Assembly (NCBI RefSeq): GCF_031085175.1
Contig: NZ_JAVHUY010000048.1
Location: forward strand, 1-64,000
Length of the DNA: 64,000 bases
Source: Phytohabitans maris
GTDB taxonomy: Bacteria > Actinomycetota > Actinomycetes > Mycobacteriales > Micromonosporaceae
Direction of reading: 5' to 3'
The notes beneath the pieces are model-generated. The model worked only from the letters and a program-made list of their open reading frames with translations. It was not told where the DNA came from and made no database searches. A program made the position numbers and the translations under genes. Each line of letters starts with the position of its first letter. The first letter of the stretch is position 1. Shown here in pieces: positions 43,654-52,475 of the stretch.

Positions 43654-44637
43654 ATGTCATATAGACGCCATTTCGGGGTGCCGCTCGCCGCGGCGCTCGC
43701 CGGGATCCTCGCCCTCTCCGCCTGCGCGGAGGATGCCGGCGGTGGCTCCGGCGCGGACTACCCGTCCAAGCCGATCGACATCATCGTGCCCGCCTCCGCG
43801 GGCGGCGGCGCCGACCTGATCACCCGCGCGCTGGCGGACGCCCTCTCCAAGCACTTCGGGCAGACCATCAACGTGGTCAACAAGCCGGGCGGCAACAACA
43901 TCCCGGGTACGCAGGAGGCGCTGTCGGCGAAGCCGGACGGCTACACGCTGCTGGCCGACGGCAGTTCGACCAGCTCGCTGATGAAGCTGGTGGACAACCT
44001 CCCGTTCAAGATCGAGGATCGGACCTTCGTGGCGAAGGCGACCGAGGCGCCGATGGCGTACGTGGCCTCGGCCAAGAGCGGCTGGGCCACGCTGGACGAC
44101 GTCGCGGCGGCGGCCAAGGCCGACCCGTCCTCGTTCGAGTGGGCGGCGCTGGGCGGCACCACGATCGCCGACCTCTCGCTGGTGCAGTTCTTCGACAGCA
44201 TCGGTGTCGAGCGGTCCAAGACCCGGATGACCCGTTTCCCGGGTACTGCGGACGCCGTCACCGCGATCGCCGGTAACCACGTGAGCTTCGGCGGCGGTGG
44301 TGCGAACGCCATGGTCTCCCAGGCCAGCGCGGGCACGGTCAAGGTGCTCGCGGTGACCGGCGCCCAGCGGTTCGCGGCCCTGTCCGGCGTGCCGACGACG
44401 GCGGAGGCCGGGCATCCGGAGCTGAACGCCACCTTCTGGGCCGGGTTCTCCGGGCCCGCTGGCCTGCCGGACAGTGTGGTGAACGCGTGGGGCGAGGCGC
44501 TGAAGGTGGTCCTCGCCGATCCGGCGGTGCGGCAGAAGCTCGCCGCGCAGGGTGCTGTCCCGGCCCTGGTGACCGGTCCGGAGTTCAAGTCGTTCGTGCT
44601 CGCCGAGGCGGACTCGGTCAGCAAGGTGATGGGCTGA
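43654..44637 (+). CDS. tctC: TctC/Bug-family extracellular carboxylate-binding lipoprotein
   Basis: The 327-residue protein has a lipoprotein signal ending LALSAC (Cys24) and the tripartite-tricarboxylate receptor signature YPSKPIDIIVPASAGGGADLITRAL, then NKPGGNNIPG. A classic Bug-fold domain follows, ending VLADPAVRQKLAAQGA. It captures a di- or tricarboxylate or aromatic acid outside the cell for the TctAB transporter encoded next. Ligand identity cannot be read from the sequence. The TctC-B-A order is the usual one for this family. Confidence 0.93.
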   Translation: MSYRRHFGVPLAAALAGILALSACAEDAGGGSGADYPSKPIDIIVPASAGGGADLITRALADALSKHFGQTINVVNKPGGNNIPGTQEALSAKPDGYTLLADGSSTSSLMKLVDNLPFKIEDRTFVAKATEAPMAYVASAKSGWATLDDVAAAAKADPSSFEWAALGGTTIADLSLVQFFDSIGVERSKTRMTRFPGTADAVTAIAGNHVSFGGGGANAMVSQASAGTVKVLAVTGAQRFAALSGVPTTAEAGHPELNATFWAGFSGPAGLPDSVVNAWGEALKVVLADPAVRQKLAAQGAVPALVTGPEFKSFVLAEADSVSKVMG

Positions 44638-44644
44638 GACGGCG

Positions 44645-45136
44645 ATGCGGGTAACCGTGACCAGGACGCTCAACCGGCCCAGCCGGGCTGGTTGGGCGGT
44701 GCTGGCGGCGGCCTGGCTGGTCGGCGTCGTGGTGGTCACCGACAGCGTCCGGGCGGCCCGCGCCACCGACGACCCGTCCGCCGTCGACGGGCACATCTAC
44801 CTCGTCGTGGTCGCCGCCGCCCTGGTGGTGATGCTGACGCTGAGCGTGCTGCTGGAAGGGGCGGGGCGGGGCCCGGTCGAAGGTGACCGGACCGGGCCCG
44901 CTCCGGTGCTGACCGGCGCCGCGCTGGTCGGGCTCGTCGCCGGGTACGCCATCTGCTTTTCGACCATCGGGTTTCTGCTCCCGACGGCGGTCTTCGTCGC
45001 GGTCGCGGCCCGGCTGATCGGTCCCATGCCGTGGTGGCTCTGCGCCGTCTTCGGCGTGGTCGCCGCGGTGGCCACGCGGCTGGTCTTCGTCGACGGCGCC
45101 GGCATGGTGCTCCCGCGGGGGGTGCTGGGCTGGTGA
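44645..45136 (+). CDS. tctB: TctB small membrane subunit of the tripartite carboxylate transporter
   Basis: The 163-residue protein starts 7 bases after tctC and has four predicted helices (LAAAWLVGVVVVTDSV, YLVVVAAALVVMLTLSVLL, GAALVGLVAGYAICFSTIGFLLPTAVFVAVAARLIG, WWLCAVFGVVAAVATRLVFV). This is the normal topology of TctB, which stabilises TctA. Sequence conservation in TctB is low, so its position between tctC and tctA is important for the call. Confidence 0.9.
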   Translation: MRVTVTRTLNRPSRAGWAVLAAAWLVGVVVVTDSVRAARATDDPSAVDGHIYLVVVAAALVVMLTLSVLLEGAGRGPVEGDRTGPAPVLTGAALVGLVAGYAICFSTIGFLLPTAVFVAVAARLIGPMPWWLCAVFGVVAAVATRLVFVDGAGMVLPRGVLGW

Positions 45137-45173
45137 CGCGGCGACCGGCCGGCCACGGCGCCGGAGGCGGCTG

Positions 45174-46676
45174 ATGGCGCAGTTTCTGGACATGCTGGGC
45201 GGCATCGCGGCCGCGGCCAAACCGGAGTACCTGCTCTACGCCCTCATCGGGGCGCTGCTGGGCACGCTGGTCGGCGTCCTGCCCGGCCTGGGGCCGGCCT
45301 CGGCGGTGGCGATCCTGTTTCCGCTCACCGCCGTGCTGCCGCCGACCGGGGCGATCATCGCGCTGGCCGGCATCTGGTACGGCGCCATGTACGGCGGCTC
45401 GACCACGGCGATCCTGCTCAACATCCCGGGCGAGGTGTCGTCGGTGACCACCGCGATCGACGGCTACCAGATGACCCGGCAGGGGCGGGCCGGGCCGGCG
45501 CTGGCGATGGCGGCGATCACCTCGTTCCTCGCCGGCACGGTCGGGGTGGTGCTGCTCTCCTTCGCCGGCCCCGCGATCGCCACGGCCGCGCTGCGGTTCG
45601 GGCCGCCGGAGTACCTGGCCCTGACCGTCCTGAGCCTCACCGCCGTGATCAGCCTGGCCGGCCCGAAGCTCGGCCGGGGGATCGTGATGGCGCTGGCCGG
45701 GCTGCTGTTGGCCGGCGTCGGCTTCGACCCGATCAGTTCGGCGCAGCGGCTCGTCTTCGACGTACCCCAACTGCTCGGCGGCTTCGACGCGGTCGCGATC
45801 ATGATCGGGCTCTTCGGTATCAGCGAGGTGCTCTCCTCGGTCGGCGCCGGCCTGGCGAAGATCTACTCCGGCCGGCTCGGGCGGCTCTGGCCCCGCCGGG
45901 ACGACTTCGTCCGCGGCGGCAAGGCCGGCATTCGAGGTACGGCCGTCGGTTTCGCCCTCGGGCTGCTGCCCGGCATGCAGGCGTCGGTGGCCTCCTTCCT
46001 CAGCTACGACGTCGAGAAGCGGGTGGCCAAGCGCCCCGAACGGTTCGGGAAGGGGGCGATCGAAGGCGTGGCCGGGCCGGAGGCGGCCAACAACGCCGCG
46101 GCGATGGCCGGGTTCATCCCGATGCTCTCGCTGGGCATCCCCACCTCCGCCACCACCGCGCTGCTGCTGGCGGCCCTGGTGGTGTACGGCTTCCAGGCCG
46201 GCCCGCTGCTGTTCACCCAGCACGCCGACTTCACCTGGACGGTCATCGGCAGCATGTACATCGGCAACCTGATGCTGCTCGTGCTCAACCTCCCGCTGGT
46301 CGGGCTCTGGGCGCGGGTGGCCCGGATCCCGTACCGGGTGATGGGGCCGGTCATCCTGGTCATCTGCGTCATCGGCGCGTACGCCATCCGCGGTCAGATG
46401 TTCGACGTCTGGGTGGCCCTGGCCTTCGGCGTGTTCGGCGTGGCACTGAAGCACTTCGGCTGGCCGACCATCCCGTTCGTGCTCGGCCTGGTGCTCGGTC
46501 CGCTGCTGGAGCGGGGGCTGCGGCAGTCGTTGTCGATCTCTGCCGGAGACTGGAGCATCTTCGTCACCCGGCCGATCAGCGCCACCGTGCTCGCCCTGGC
46601 GGCCGCCACCACGGCCGTCACCGTCCTATGGCGACGCCGGCTCAGCAGGAAGGGAATCACCGCTCTTGAGGAATGA
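45174..46676 (+). CDS. tctA: TctA large membrane subunit of the tripartite carboxylate transporter
   Basis: The 500-residue integral membrane protein has about 11-12 helices and the strongly conserved TctA blocks LLGTLVGVLPGLGPASAVAILFPLT, AGIWYGAMYGGSTTAILLNIPGE and GIPTSATTALLLAAL. It forms the ion-coupled translocation channel for the substrate delivered by TctC. Its length is standard. It is followed after 48 bases by the GntR gene on the same strand. Confidence 0.94.
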   Translation: MAQFLDMLGGIAAAAKPEYLLYALIGALLGTLVGVLPGLGPASAVAILFPLTAVLPPTGAIIALAGIWYGAMYGGSTTAILLNIPGEVSSVTTAIDGYQMTRQGRAGPALAMAAITSFLAGTVGVVLLSFAGPAIATAALRFGPPEYLALTVLSLTAVISLAGPKLGRGIVMALAGLLLAGVGFDPISSAQRLVFDVPQLLGGFDAVAIMIGLFGISEVLSSVGAGLAKIYSGRLGRLWPRRDDFVRGGKAGIRGTAVGFALGLLPGMQASVASFLSYDVEKRVAKRPERFGKGAIEGVAGPEAANNAAAMAGFIPMLSLGIPTSATTALLLAALVVYGFQAGPLLFTQHADFTWTVIGSMYIGNLMLLVLNLPLVGLWARVARIPYRVMGPVILVICVIGAYAIRGQMFDVWVALAFGVFGVALKHFGWPTIPFVLGLVLGPLLERGLRQSLSISAGDWSIFVTRPISATVLALAAATTAVTVLWRRRLSRKGITALEE

Positions 46677-46724
46677 CAGCGCAGCGAAGCCCGCGACCGG
46701 TCAGCCGGGACTCGGGAGGACGCG

Positions 46725-47480
46725 GTGAAGGCCGAACGACCGCTGGACCGCGGCGCCTTCATGCACGAACGCGTCTACGAGCGGATCCGGGACATGATCG
46801 TGGACGGCCGCCTCGCTCCCGGCGACCGGCTGATCGAGACCACGCTCGCGGCCACGCTCGGGGTCAGCCGCACCCCGGTCCGGGAGAGCATCCGCCGGCT
46901 GTTGCAGGAGAAGTGGGTGGTCCTGCAGGAGACCGGTGGTGTCACCGTGCGCCGGATGTCCGCCAAGGACCTGGTCGACGCGTACACCACGCGGGCGGCC
47001 CTGGAGGCCGTCGGCGGCCGGCTCGCCGCGCAGAACGCCACCCGCGCGGACGTCGACCGGCTCCGCAAGCTCACCCTCGCCGAACGGGCCGCGATGGAGG
47101 CGGGCCAGTTGGAGAAGCTGTCGCGGCTCAACACCCGGTTCCACGACGGGGTCGCCGTCCTAAGTGGAAACCAGCCACTGCTGGACGCGCTCAACGGGCT
47201 CGCCATCCACACCGTCTACTACAAGCGGGCGATCGCCACCGCCGCCCAGGACCCGGCCTGGCACGCCCAGTACCTCACCTACGTGGCACACCGGCTCAGC
47301 GACCACGAGCGCGTCGTCGAACTGCTGGACGCGCACGCCGCCGACGAGGTCGAGGACTGGATGCGGCGGCACGTCGTGGAGAACGCCGACAACCTGGTCA
47401 AGCTGCTCCGGCTCGAACCCGACGCCGGCTCGGACGTCGAGCTGTCCCGGATACAGCTCTCCACCCGACCGCATCCCTGA
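46725..47480 (+). CDS. GntR-family regulator with FCD ligand domain
   Basis: The 251-residue protein from GTG 46725 has the GntR winged helix (VYERIRDMIVDGRLAPGDRLIETTLAATLGVSRTPVRESIRRLLQEKWVV). A FadR-C-terminal (FCD) all-helical domain follows, with likely metal ligands Asp and His in LNTRFHDGVAVLSGN and later HRLSDHERVVELLDAHAADE. FCD proteins typically sense organic acids. It is inside the locus it probably controls through the operator at 42455-42474. Confidence 0.9.
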   Translation: MKAERPLDRGAFMHERVYERIRDMIVDGRLAPGDRLIETTLAATLGVSRTPVRESIRRLLQEKWVVLQETGGVTVRRMSAKDLVDAYTTRAALEAVGGRLAAQNATRADVDRLRKLTLAERAAMEAGQLEKLSRLNTRFHDGVAVLSGNQPLLDALNGLAIHTVYYKRAIATAAQDPAWHAQYLTYVAHRLSDHERVVELLDAHAADEVEDWMRRHVVENADNLVKLLRLEPDAGSDVELSRIQLSTRPHP

Positions 47481-47523
47481 CGCCGCTGTCCACTCACGAA
47501 TCACCTTGGAGGAAGAAGCCCTC

Positions 47524-48525
47524 ATGCCCACCCCACGCCTGGTCGACCGGATCGACCTGCCGTCACTGGCCACCGGTACGACCACCTGGTTCGAGCTCGC
47601 CCTGCCCGGCGTACCACCGCAGACCGCCCGCGGCCCGCTCGTGGCGGCCGTCCGCGGCAGCGCCGACGGCCCGACCGTGTACGTCGGCTCCGGCATGCAC
47701 GGCGACGAGCTGAACAGCATCGAGGCGGTCCGGCGGCTGGCCGTCTCGCTCGACCCGGCCCGGGTGCGCGGCACGGTCTTCTTCGTCGTCGCGCAGAACC
47801 AGAGCGCGGTCCTGGCCGGCACCCGGCTCAGCCCCGCCGACGCAAAGAACCTCGACCACTGCTTCCCCGGCGACCCGGGCGGCACACCCTCGCAGGTCCT
47901 CGCCCACGTGCTCTTCGAGCAGCTGGTCAGCCGCTGCGACGCGGTACTGGACCTGCACTGCGCGTCCCAGGGCGGCTGGAACCTGCTGTACTCGATCGTG
48001 CACGCCGAGGACGAGGCGACCCTGGCGGCGTCCGCGGCGCTGGCCCACGCGTTCGGCTGCGCGCTGGTGCTCCCGGTGCGCAAGCAGCCGGGCCGCCCGC
48101 TCGGCGACGAGTTCGGTTCCGCGCTGGACGGCAATCTCTTCGTCCGCGCCGCTCTCGGCGGCCGGCCGGCGGCGATCGTCGAGTTCGGCGGGGCCGGCTC
48201 GATCGACGAGGCACAGGTCTCGCTCGGCGTCGCCGGTGTCCTGAACGTGCTGCGCCACCTCGATGTCCTCGACGGTCGGCAGCCTCGGCAGGAGGGGGAG
48301 AGCGCGCGGACGGCGGTGGCGCTGCGTTGTACGACGTCGGGGCTGCTGCGCCTGTTCGCCCCCTCGGGCAGCCGCGTCGAGGCCGGCCAGCTCGTCGGCG
48401 TCGTGCAGGGGTTGGCCGGCGCCGCCGAGGCGATCACGGCCCCGCACGCCGGCACGATCGTCCGGATGACCACCAGCGGTTCGGTTTCGGCCGGTGACCG
48501 CATCGTGACCATGGCCAGCCGATGA
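47524..48525 (+). CDS. Succinylglutamate desuccinylase / aspartoacylase-family hydrolase
   Basis: The 333-residue protein has the zinc-carboxypeptidase-like fold: zinc ligands His and Glu in YVGSGMHGDELNS and the third His in VLDLHCAS. The catalytic Glu is in AIVEFGGAGS. The C-terminal small beta domain (TSGLLRLFAPSGSRVEAGQLVGVV) is complete. AstE/AspA enzymes remove acyl groups from N-acyl amino acids. It begins 43 bases after gntR and ends in ATGA coupling with the next frame, so it belongs to the catabolic operon. Confidence 0.85.
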   Translation: MPTPRLVDRIDLPSLATGTTTWFELALPGVPPQTARGPLVAAVRGSADGPTVYVGSGMHGDELNSIEAVRRLAVSLDPARVRGTVFFVVAQNQSAVLAGTRLSPADAKNLDHCFPGDPGGTPSQVLAHVLFEQLVSRCDAVLDLHCASQGGWNLLYSIVHAEDEATLAASAALAHAFGCALVLPVRKQPGRPLGDEFGSALDGNLFVRAALGGRPAAIVEFGGAGSIDEAQVSLGVAGVLNVLRHLDVLDGRQPRQEGESARTAVALRCTTSGLLRLFAPSGSRVEAGQLVGVVQGLAGAAEAITAPHAGTIVRMTTSGSVSAGDRIVTMASR

Positions 48526-48535
48526 CCGCCGACCG

Positions 48536-48571
48536 TCGCCTTTCAGATCGCCGTTCAGATCGCCTTTCGGA
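48536..48571 (+). repeat. Three 12-bp tandem units (TCGCC-TTCAGA type)
   Basis: TCGCCTTTCAGA, TCGCCGTTCAGA and TCGCCTTTCGGA follow one another without gaps just after the deacylase stop. In the frame opened by ATG 48522 they would encode Asp-Arg-rich repeats (SDRRSDRLSD), which are not part of the family of the downstream protein. Confidence 0.6.
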
Positions 48572-48593
48572 CTCGGAGAAGACAGGAACAGCT

Positions 48594-49556
48594 GTGGATC
48601 CCATCACCGTCACCCTGGTCGCCAAGGACTACGGACACCTCGCCCCGCTCGCGGTCGGCGACGTACGGGCCGAGGGCCTGGATCTGCGGGTGGACCGGGA
48701 CACCCGGCGAGCGATCGACCGGACCCTGCGCGATCCGGAGGTGATGCTGGGCGAGTCGTCGATCAGCCGTCACGTCGCCCGGCTGGCCGCTGGTGACCGG
48801 ACCTGGGTCGGCATTCCGGTGTTCCTGATGCGCGGCTTCCGTCACCGCTGCTTCTTCGTCCGCGCCGACAGCCCACTGGCCGGCTTCCACGACCTGGTCG
48901 GCAAACGGATCGGCACGGACAACTGGATGGCCTCGGGCAACACGTGGAGCCGGGCCGCGATGCGCGAACAAGGCGTCGAGCCCAGCCAGATGCGATGGGT
49001 CTGCGGCCCGGTCGACGGCCCGCCGCAGGACCGCCCCCAGGGCAACCTGCCCGGCAACGCCAGCATGGCCCCCGCCGACCGCAACCTGCTCGACATGCTG
49101 CTCTCCGGCGACCTGGACGCGCTCATGTGCCCCGATCCGCCGCGCGGCTTCTACACCGCCGGCAGCCCGGTCAGGCGGCTGTTCCCGGACTTCCGGGCGG
49201 TGGAAGAGGCGTACTTCCAGCGGACCCGGCTCTGGCCCGGCATCCACATCACCGTCATCCGGCGCACCCTGTTCGAACAGCACCCGCAGGTCGCCCCGGC
49301 GATCCACGACGCCCTCGAAGCGTCCCGGCAAGCCTGGCTCGGCTCCCGGCTCGCCCTGCACGAAACACCGTGGCTGCTGGACGACCTCGAGGCCAGCCGC
49401 GCGCAGATGGGCGCCGAGTGGGGCGCCAACGGCATCGACGCCAACGCCGCCATGGTCGCCGCGTTCTGCCAGGAGTCCTACGCCCAGGGTCTCATCCCCG
49501 AACCCGTCGAGCCGGACGCGCTGTTCGCCGAGTACGCCGAAGCGGCGAAACAGTGA
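48594..49556 (+). CDS. 4,5-dihydroxyphthalate decarboxylase-like / NMT1-type binding-fold protein
   Basis: From GTG 48594 (320 residues) the protein matches the group annotated as 4,5-dihydroxyphthalate decarboxylase. It shows VTLVAKDYGHLAPLAVGDVRAEGLDLRV, LGESSISRHV, GIPVFLMRGFRHRCFFVRADSPLAGFHDLVGKRIGTDNW and WPGIHITVIRRTLFEQHP. The fold is a type 2 periplasmic-binding-like fold but no export signal is present. It could decarboxylate an aromatic acid or bind it. ATG 48522, overlapping the deacylase stop, would add a 24-residue repetitive leader; the internal start is favoured because family members begin here and AGGA lies upstream. Confidence 0.7.
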   Translation: MDPITVTLVAKDYGHLAPLAVGDVRAEGLDLRVDRDTRRAIDRTLRDPEVMLGESSISRHVARLAAGDRTWVGIPVFLMRGFRHRCFFVRADSPLAGFHDLVGKRIGTDNWMASGNTWSRAAMREQGVEPSQMRWVCGPVDGPPQDRPQGNLPGNASMAPADRNLLDMLLSGDLDALMCPDPPRGFYTAGSPVRRLFPDFRAVEEAYFQRTRLWPGIHITVIRRTLFEQHPQVAPAIHDALEASRQAWLGSRLALHETPWLLDDLEASRAQMGAEWGANGIDANAAMVAAFCQESYAQGLIPEPVEPDALFAEYAEAAKQ

Positions 49557-50689
49557 CCGCTGCCGCCGACCCGGCCGCGCGGGCCCTGCTCGACGAGATC
49601 CAGGAGTGGGTCGAACTGGAGTCGCCCACCGACCAGCCGGCCGCGGTCAACCGGCTCGTCAGCCTGATCGAGGACCAACTGCGCGGGCTGGACCTGGCCG
49701 TACGCCGAGATCCCGTCCCCGGGTTCGGTGACCGCCTCGTCGCCCGCCTCGGACCGGACGAGCCCGGCATCCTCGTGCTCAACCACCTCGACACCGTCTG
49801 GCCGATCGGCACCAGAGGGTTCGAAGTGGACGGTGACCGTGCCCACGGCCCCGGCGTCTACGACATGAAAGCCGGCGCCGTCATCGCCCTGGCCGCCCTG
49901 CGCCACGTCGTGGAGAGCGGATCGGCGCTGCCGATCACCATGGTCTACACGCCGGACGAGGAGGTCGGCTCACCCCGCTGCGGCCCCTTCGTCACCGAAC
50001 TGGCCCGCGCCAACCGGTGCGTGCTGGTCTTCGAACCGAGCGGACCGCACGGCGCGGTGAAGACCTCGCGCAGCGGCACCGGACGGTTCCGGCTCACCGT
50101 CCACGGCCGCGCCGCCCACTCCGGCGCCGACCACGCCGCCGGGCGCAGCGCCATCGCGGAGCTCGCCCGGCACATCCTCGAACTGGAGTCGCTCACCGAC
50201 CACGCCGAAGGCACGACCCTCAACGTCGGCGTCGTCAGCGGAGGCACCCGGGCCAACGTGGTACCCGCCCAGGCGCAGGCATCGATCGACATCCGGGCGC
50301 GTACCGCGGCCGCGATGGCACGGCTGGTCGCCGCCCTCGACGCGAGGGCCCCCGGACGCGACGGCCTCCGCCTCGACCTCGACGGCGCGGTCACCAGACC
50401 ACCGTTCGAGGCGGCCACCTCGGCCGGCCTCTTCGCCGAAGCCGCCACCGTGGCCGCGACGGCCGGCATCACCCTCCAAGCCACGCACAGCGACGGCGCC
50501 TCGGACGGCAACCTCACCGCCGCCGCCGGCGTGCCCACCCTCGACGGGCTCGGCGCCGTCGGCGGCGGCGCCCACGCCGACCACGAACACATCCTCGTCT
50601 CCCAGCTACCCGCCCGGGTCCGCCTCGCCACCGCCCTGCTGGCCGGACTCACCACCACCAACCACGGCACCGAAGGACACCCGCGATGA
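49553..50689 (+). CDS. M20-family metallopeptidase (carboxypeptidase G2-like)
   Basis: The 378-residue protein from GTG 49553 is coupled to the previous stop (GTGA). It has the di-zinc M20 motifs: LNHLDTVWP (His, Asp), GPGVYDMKAG (bridging Asp) and DEEVGS (catalytic Glu pair). The dimerisation domain reads GRAAHSGADHAAGRSAIAELA and the C-terminal His is in GGGAHADHEHI. Carboxypeptidase G2-like enzymes cleave glutamyl or acyl amide bonds; other M20 members cleave acyl-amino acids. With the AstE-type deacylase and RidA beside it, an N-acyl or amide-linked substrate is likely. Confidence 0.88.
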   Translation: MTAAADPAARALLDEIQEWVELESPTDQPAAVNRLVSLIEDQLRGLDLAVRRDPVPGFGDRLVARLGPDEPGILVLNHLDTVWPIGTRGFEVDGDRAHGPGVYDMKAGAVIALAALRHVVESGSALPITMVYTPDEEVGSPRCGPFVTELARANRCVLVFEPSGPHGAVKTSRSGTGRFRLTVHGRAAHSGADHAAGRSAIAELARHILELESLTDHAEGTTLNVGVVSGGTRANVVPAQAQASIDIRARTAAAMARLVAALDARAPGRDGLRLDLDGAVTRPPFEAATSAGLFAEAATVAATAGITLQATHSDGASDGNLTAAAGVPTLDGLGAVGGGAHADHEHILVSQLPARVRLATALLAGLTTTNHGTEGHPR

Positions 50690-51057
50690 CCAACCCGCTG
50701 CGCCCGATCGGCGCCACCGGCGCCAGCCCGCTGTCCCCAGCCATCGAAGCCGGAAGCCTGGTCTTCATCTCCGGCCAGGTCGGCACCGACCCCGCCACCG
50801 GGACCGCCCCACCCGGCGTCGAAGACCAGACCAGGATCGCGCTCGACCGGATCACCGCACTGCTCACCACCGCCGGCCTCAGCCGGGACCGGATCGTCAA
50901 GACCACCGTGTACCTCGCCGACATCCGGGAGATCGGCACCGTCAACGCCATCTACCGCGAGTACTTCGCCGAGCCGTTCCCCGCCCGCACCACCATCGCC
51001 GCGACCCTGCCCAAACCCGAACTCCGCGTCGAGATCGAAGCCATCGCACTGCGCTGA
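50686..51057 (+). CDS. RidA-family protein (YjgF/YER057c/UK114)
   Basis: The 123-residue protein contains the RidA signature (GSLVFISGQVGTDPATGTAPP, VKTTVYLADIREIGTVNAIYREYFAEPFPARTTIAATLPKPELRVEIEAIA). The Arg in ARTTI corresponds to the one needed for imine hydrolysis, so 2-iminoacid or 2-aminomuconate-type deaminase activity is possible. It forms a trimer in this family. It overlaps the M20 gene (ATGA) and closes this gene group before a 215-base gap. Confidence 0.9.
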   Translation: MTNPLRPIGATGASPLSPAIEAGSLVFISGQVGTDPATGTAPPGVEDQTRIALDRITALLTTAGLSRDRIVKTTVYLADIREIGTVNAIYREYFAEPFPARTTIAATLPKPELRVEIEAIALR

Positions 51058-51272
51058 CCGGCCGGCCCAGCACCCCGACTCCGGCCGCCGACTCCTCCTG
51101 ACCGCCGGGTAAGCGCCGGGCCCGACCGCCCGCTATCGACGGCGTGTCTATCCACCGGCGCGGGTCGGGACACGCTGGCCATTCACCTTCGCGTGCCACC
51201 CGGCACACACTACGGACATCGGCTACCGGCCGGGTCCTGAGCGGCCGGGCCACCGCGAAGGATGGATGGCTC

Positions 51273-52475
51273 TTGACACCCACGAAGACCAGGGCGGCGA
51301 TCGCCGGCGCGTACGAGCACCCGACCCGGTTCGCGCCGGACAAGAGTGAGTGGCTCCTGATGGCCGAGGCGTGCCAGGGCGCGATCCGGGACGCCGGGCT
51401 CCGGCCGGAGCAGATCGACGCGTTCTTCACCTCGGCCACCGCGCCGGAAGGGGGCTGGCTCGGCGCCTGCGCCTCGGTGATGGCCGCCGACTACCTCAAC
51501 ATCCACCCGAGGTTCATCGACGAGACCGACGTGGGCGGGGCGTCCTTCGGGTACTACGTCAACCGGGCCGTCATGGGCATCGAGGCCGGCCTGTTCAAAT
51601 GCGCCCTGATCGCGTACGGCGCGACCACCAGGTCGTTGGGCGTGAACGTCGGGACGGTACGTTACGACGACCTGACCGGCCAGCGGATCTCGCCGATGCC
51701 CGACGCCTTCGAGCAGGTGTACGGGACGACGGTCACCTCGTTCATGGGCCTGCTCACCCAGCGCTACATGCACGACTACGGCCTGACCTCGGAACAGTTG
51801 GCGCACGTCGCGGTGACCATGCGCGAGCACGCCGCGCTCAACCCGGACGCCGCCCACCGCAAGCCGCTGACGGTCGAGGACGTGCTCTCCTCACCGGTGA
51901 TCGCCTCGCCGCTGCACAAGTTCGACTGCTGCATCATCTCCGACGGCGCGGCCGCCCTTCTCGTCGTACACCGGGATCTGCTGCCGGAGTGTGCGAAGCC
52001 ACCGGTCTGGCTGGCCGGCTTCGGAGAGTCGATCATGCACCACGAGGGCGGGCTCGGCGACTGGGCCGCGGAGAGCCGCGAGATGGTGCGGCGCGCGTGC
52101 CGGCAGGCCTTCGACATGGCCGGCGTCGGTCCGGCCGACATCGACACCGCCATGATCTACGACGCGTTCACCGTGAACGTGGTCATCGACCTGGAAGGCG
52201 CCGGCTTCTGCGGCGTGGGCGAAGGCGGCGCGTTCGTGGCCGACGGCGGGCTGAAGCTCGACGGCGGGAGCCTGCCGACCAACCCCGACGGCGGCGGCCT
52301 GTCCTCCAACCATCCCGGCCGGCGCGGCATCTTCCTGTTCGTCGAGGCGACCCGGCAGCTGCGCGGCGAGGCGGACGGCCGCCAGGTCCCCGGCGCCGAG
52401 ACCGCCATGTGCACCGCCACCGGCGCCGCCTTCCTGGCCCGCCGCGGGTCCGCCGCGCACATCCTGACCCGATGA
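51273..52475 (+). CDS. Thiolase-fold protein (SCP-x/Ltp-like, probable retro-aldolase)
   Basis: The 400-residue thiolase-fold protein (TTG start at 51273, AAGGA upstream) matches the SCP-x/lipid-transfer branch. It has AAIAGAYEHPTRF, EACQGAIRDAGLRPEQIDAFFTS, DVGGASFGYYVNRAVMGIEAGLFKCALIAYG, CCIISDGAAALLV and DTAMIYDAFTVNVVIDLEGAGFC. The position of the thiolase nucleophilic Cys appears to be Gly (DVGGAS). Together with the overlapping DUF35 gene it resembles Ltp2-ChsH2_DUF35, where such a pair is an acyl-CoA aldolase. The start codon choice is moderately certain; upstream in-frame starts exist. Confidence 0.8.
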   Translation: MTPTKTRAAIAGAYEHPTRFAPDKSEWLLMAEACQGAIRDAGLRPEQIDAFFTSATAPEGGWLGACASVMAADYLNIHPRFIDETDVGGASFGYYVNRAVMGIEAGLFKCALIAYGATTRSLGVNVGTVRYDDLTGQRISPMPDAFEQVYGTTVTSFMGLLTQRYMHDYGLTSEQLAHVAVTMREHAALNPDAAHRKPLTVEDVLSSPVIASPLHKFDCCIISDGAAALLVVHRDLLPECAKPPVWLAGFGESIMHHEGGLGDWAAESREMVRRACRQAFDMAGVGPADIDTAMIYDAFTVNVVIDLEGAGFCGVGEGGAFVADGGLKLDGGSLPTNPDGGGLSSNHPGRRGIFLFVEATRQLRGEADGRQVPGAETAMCTATGAAFLARRGSAAHILTR

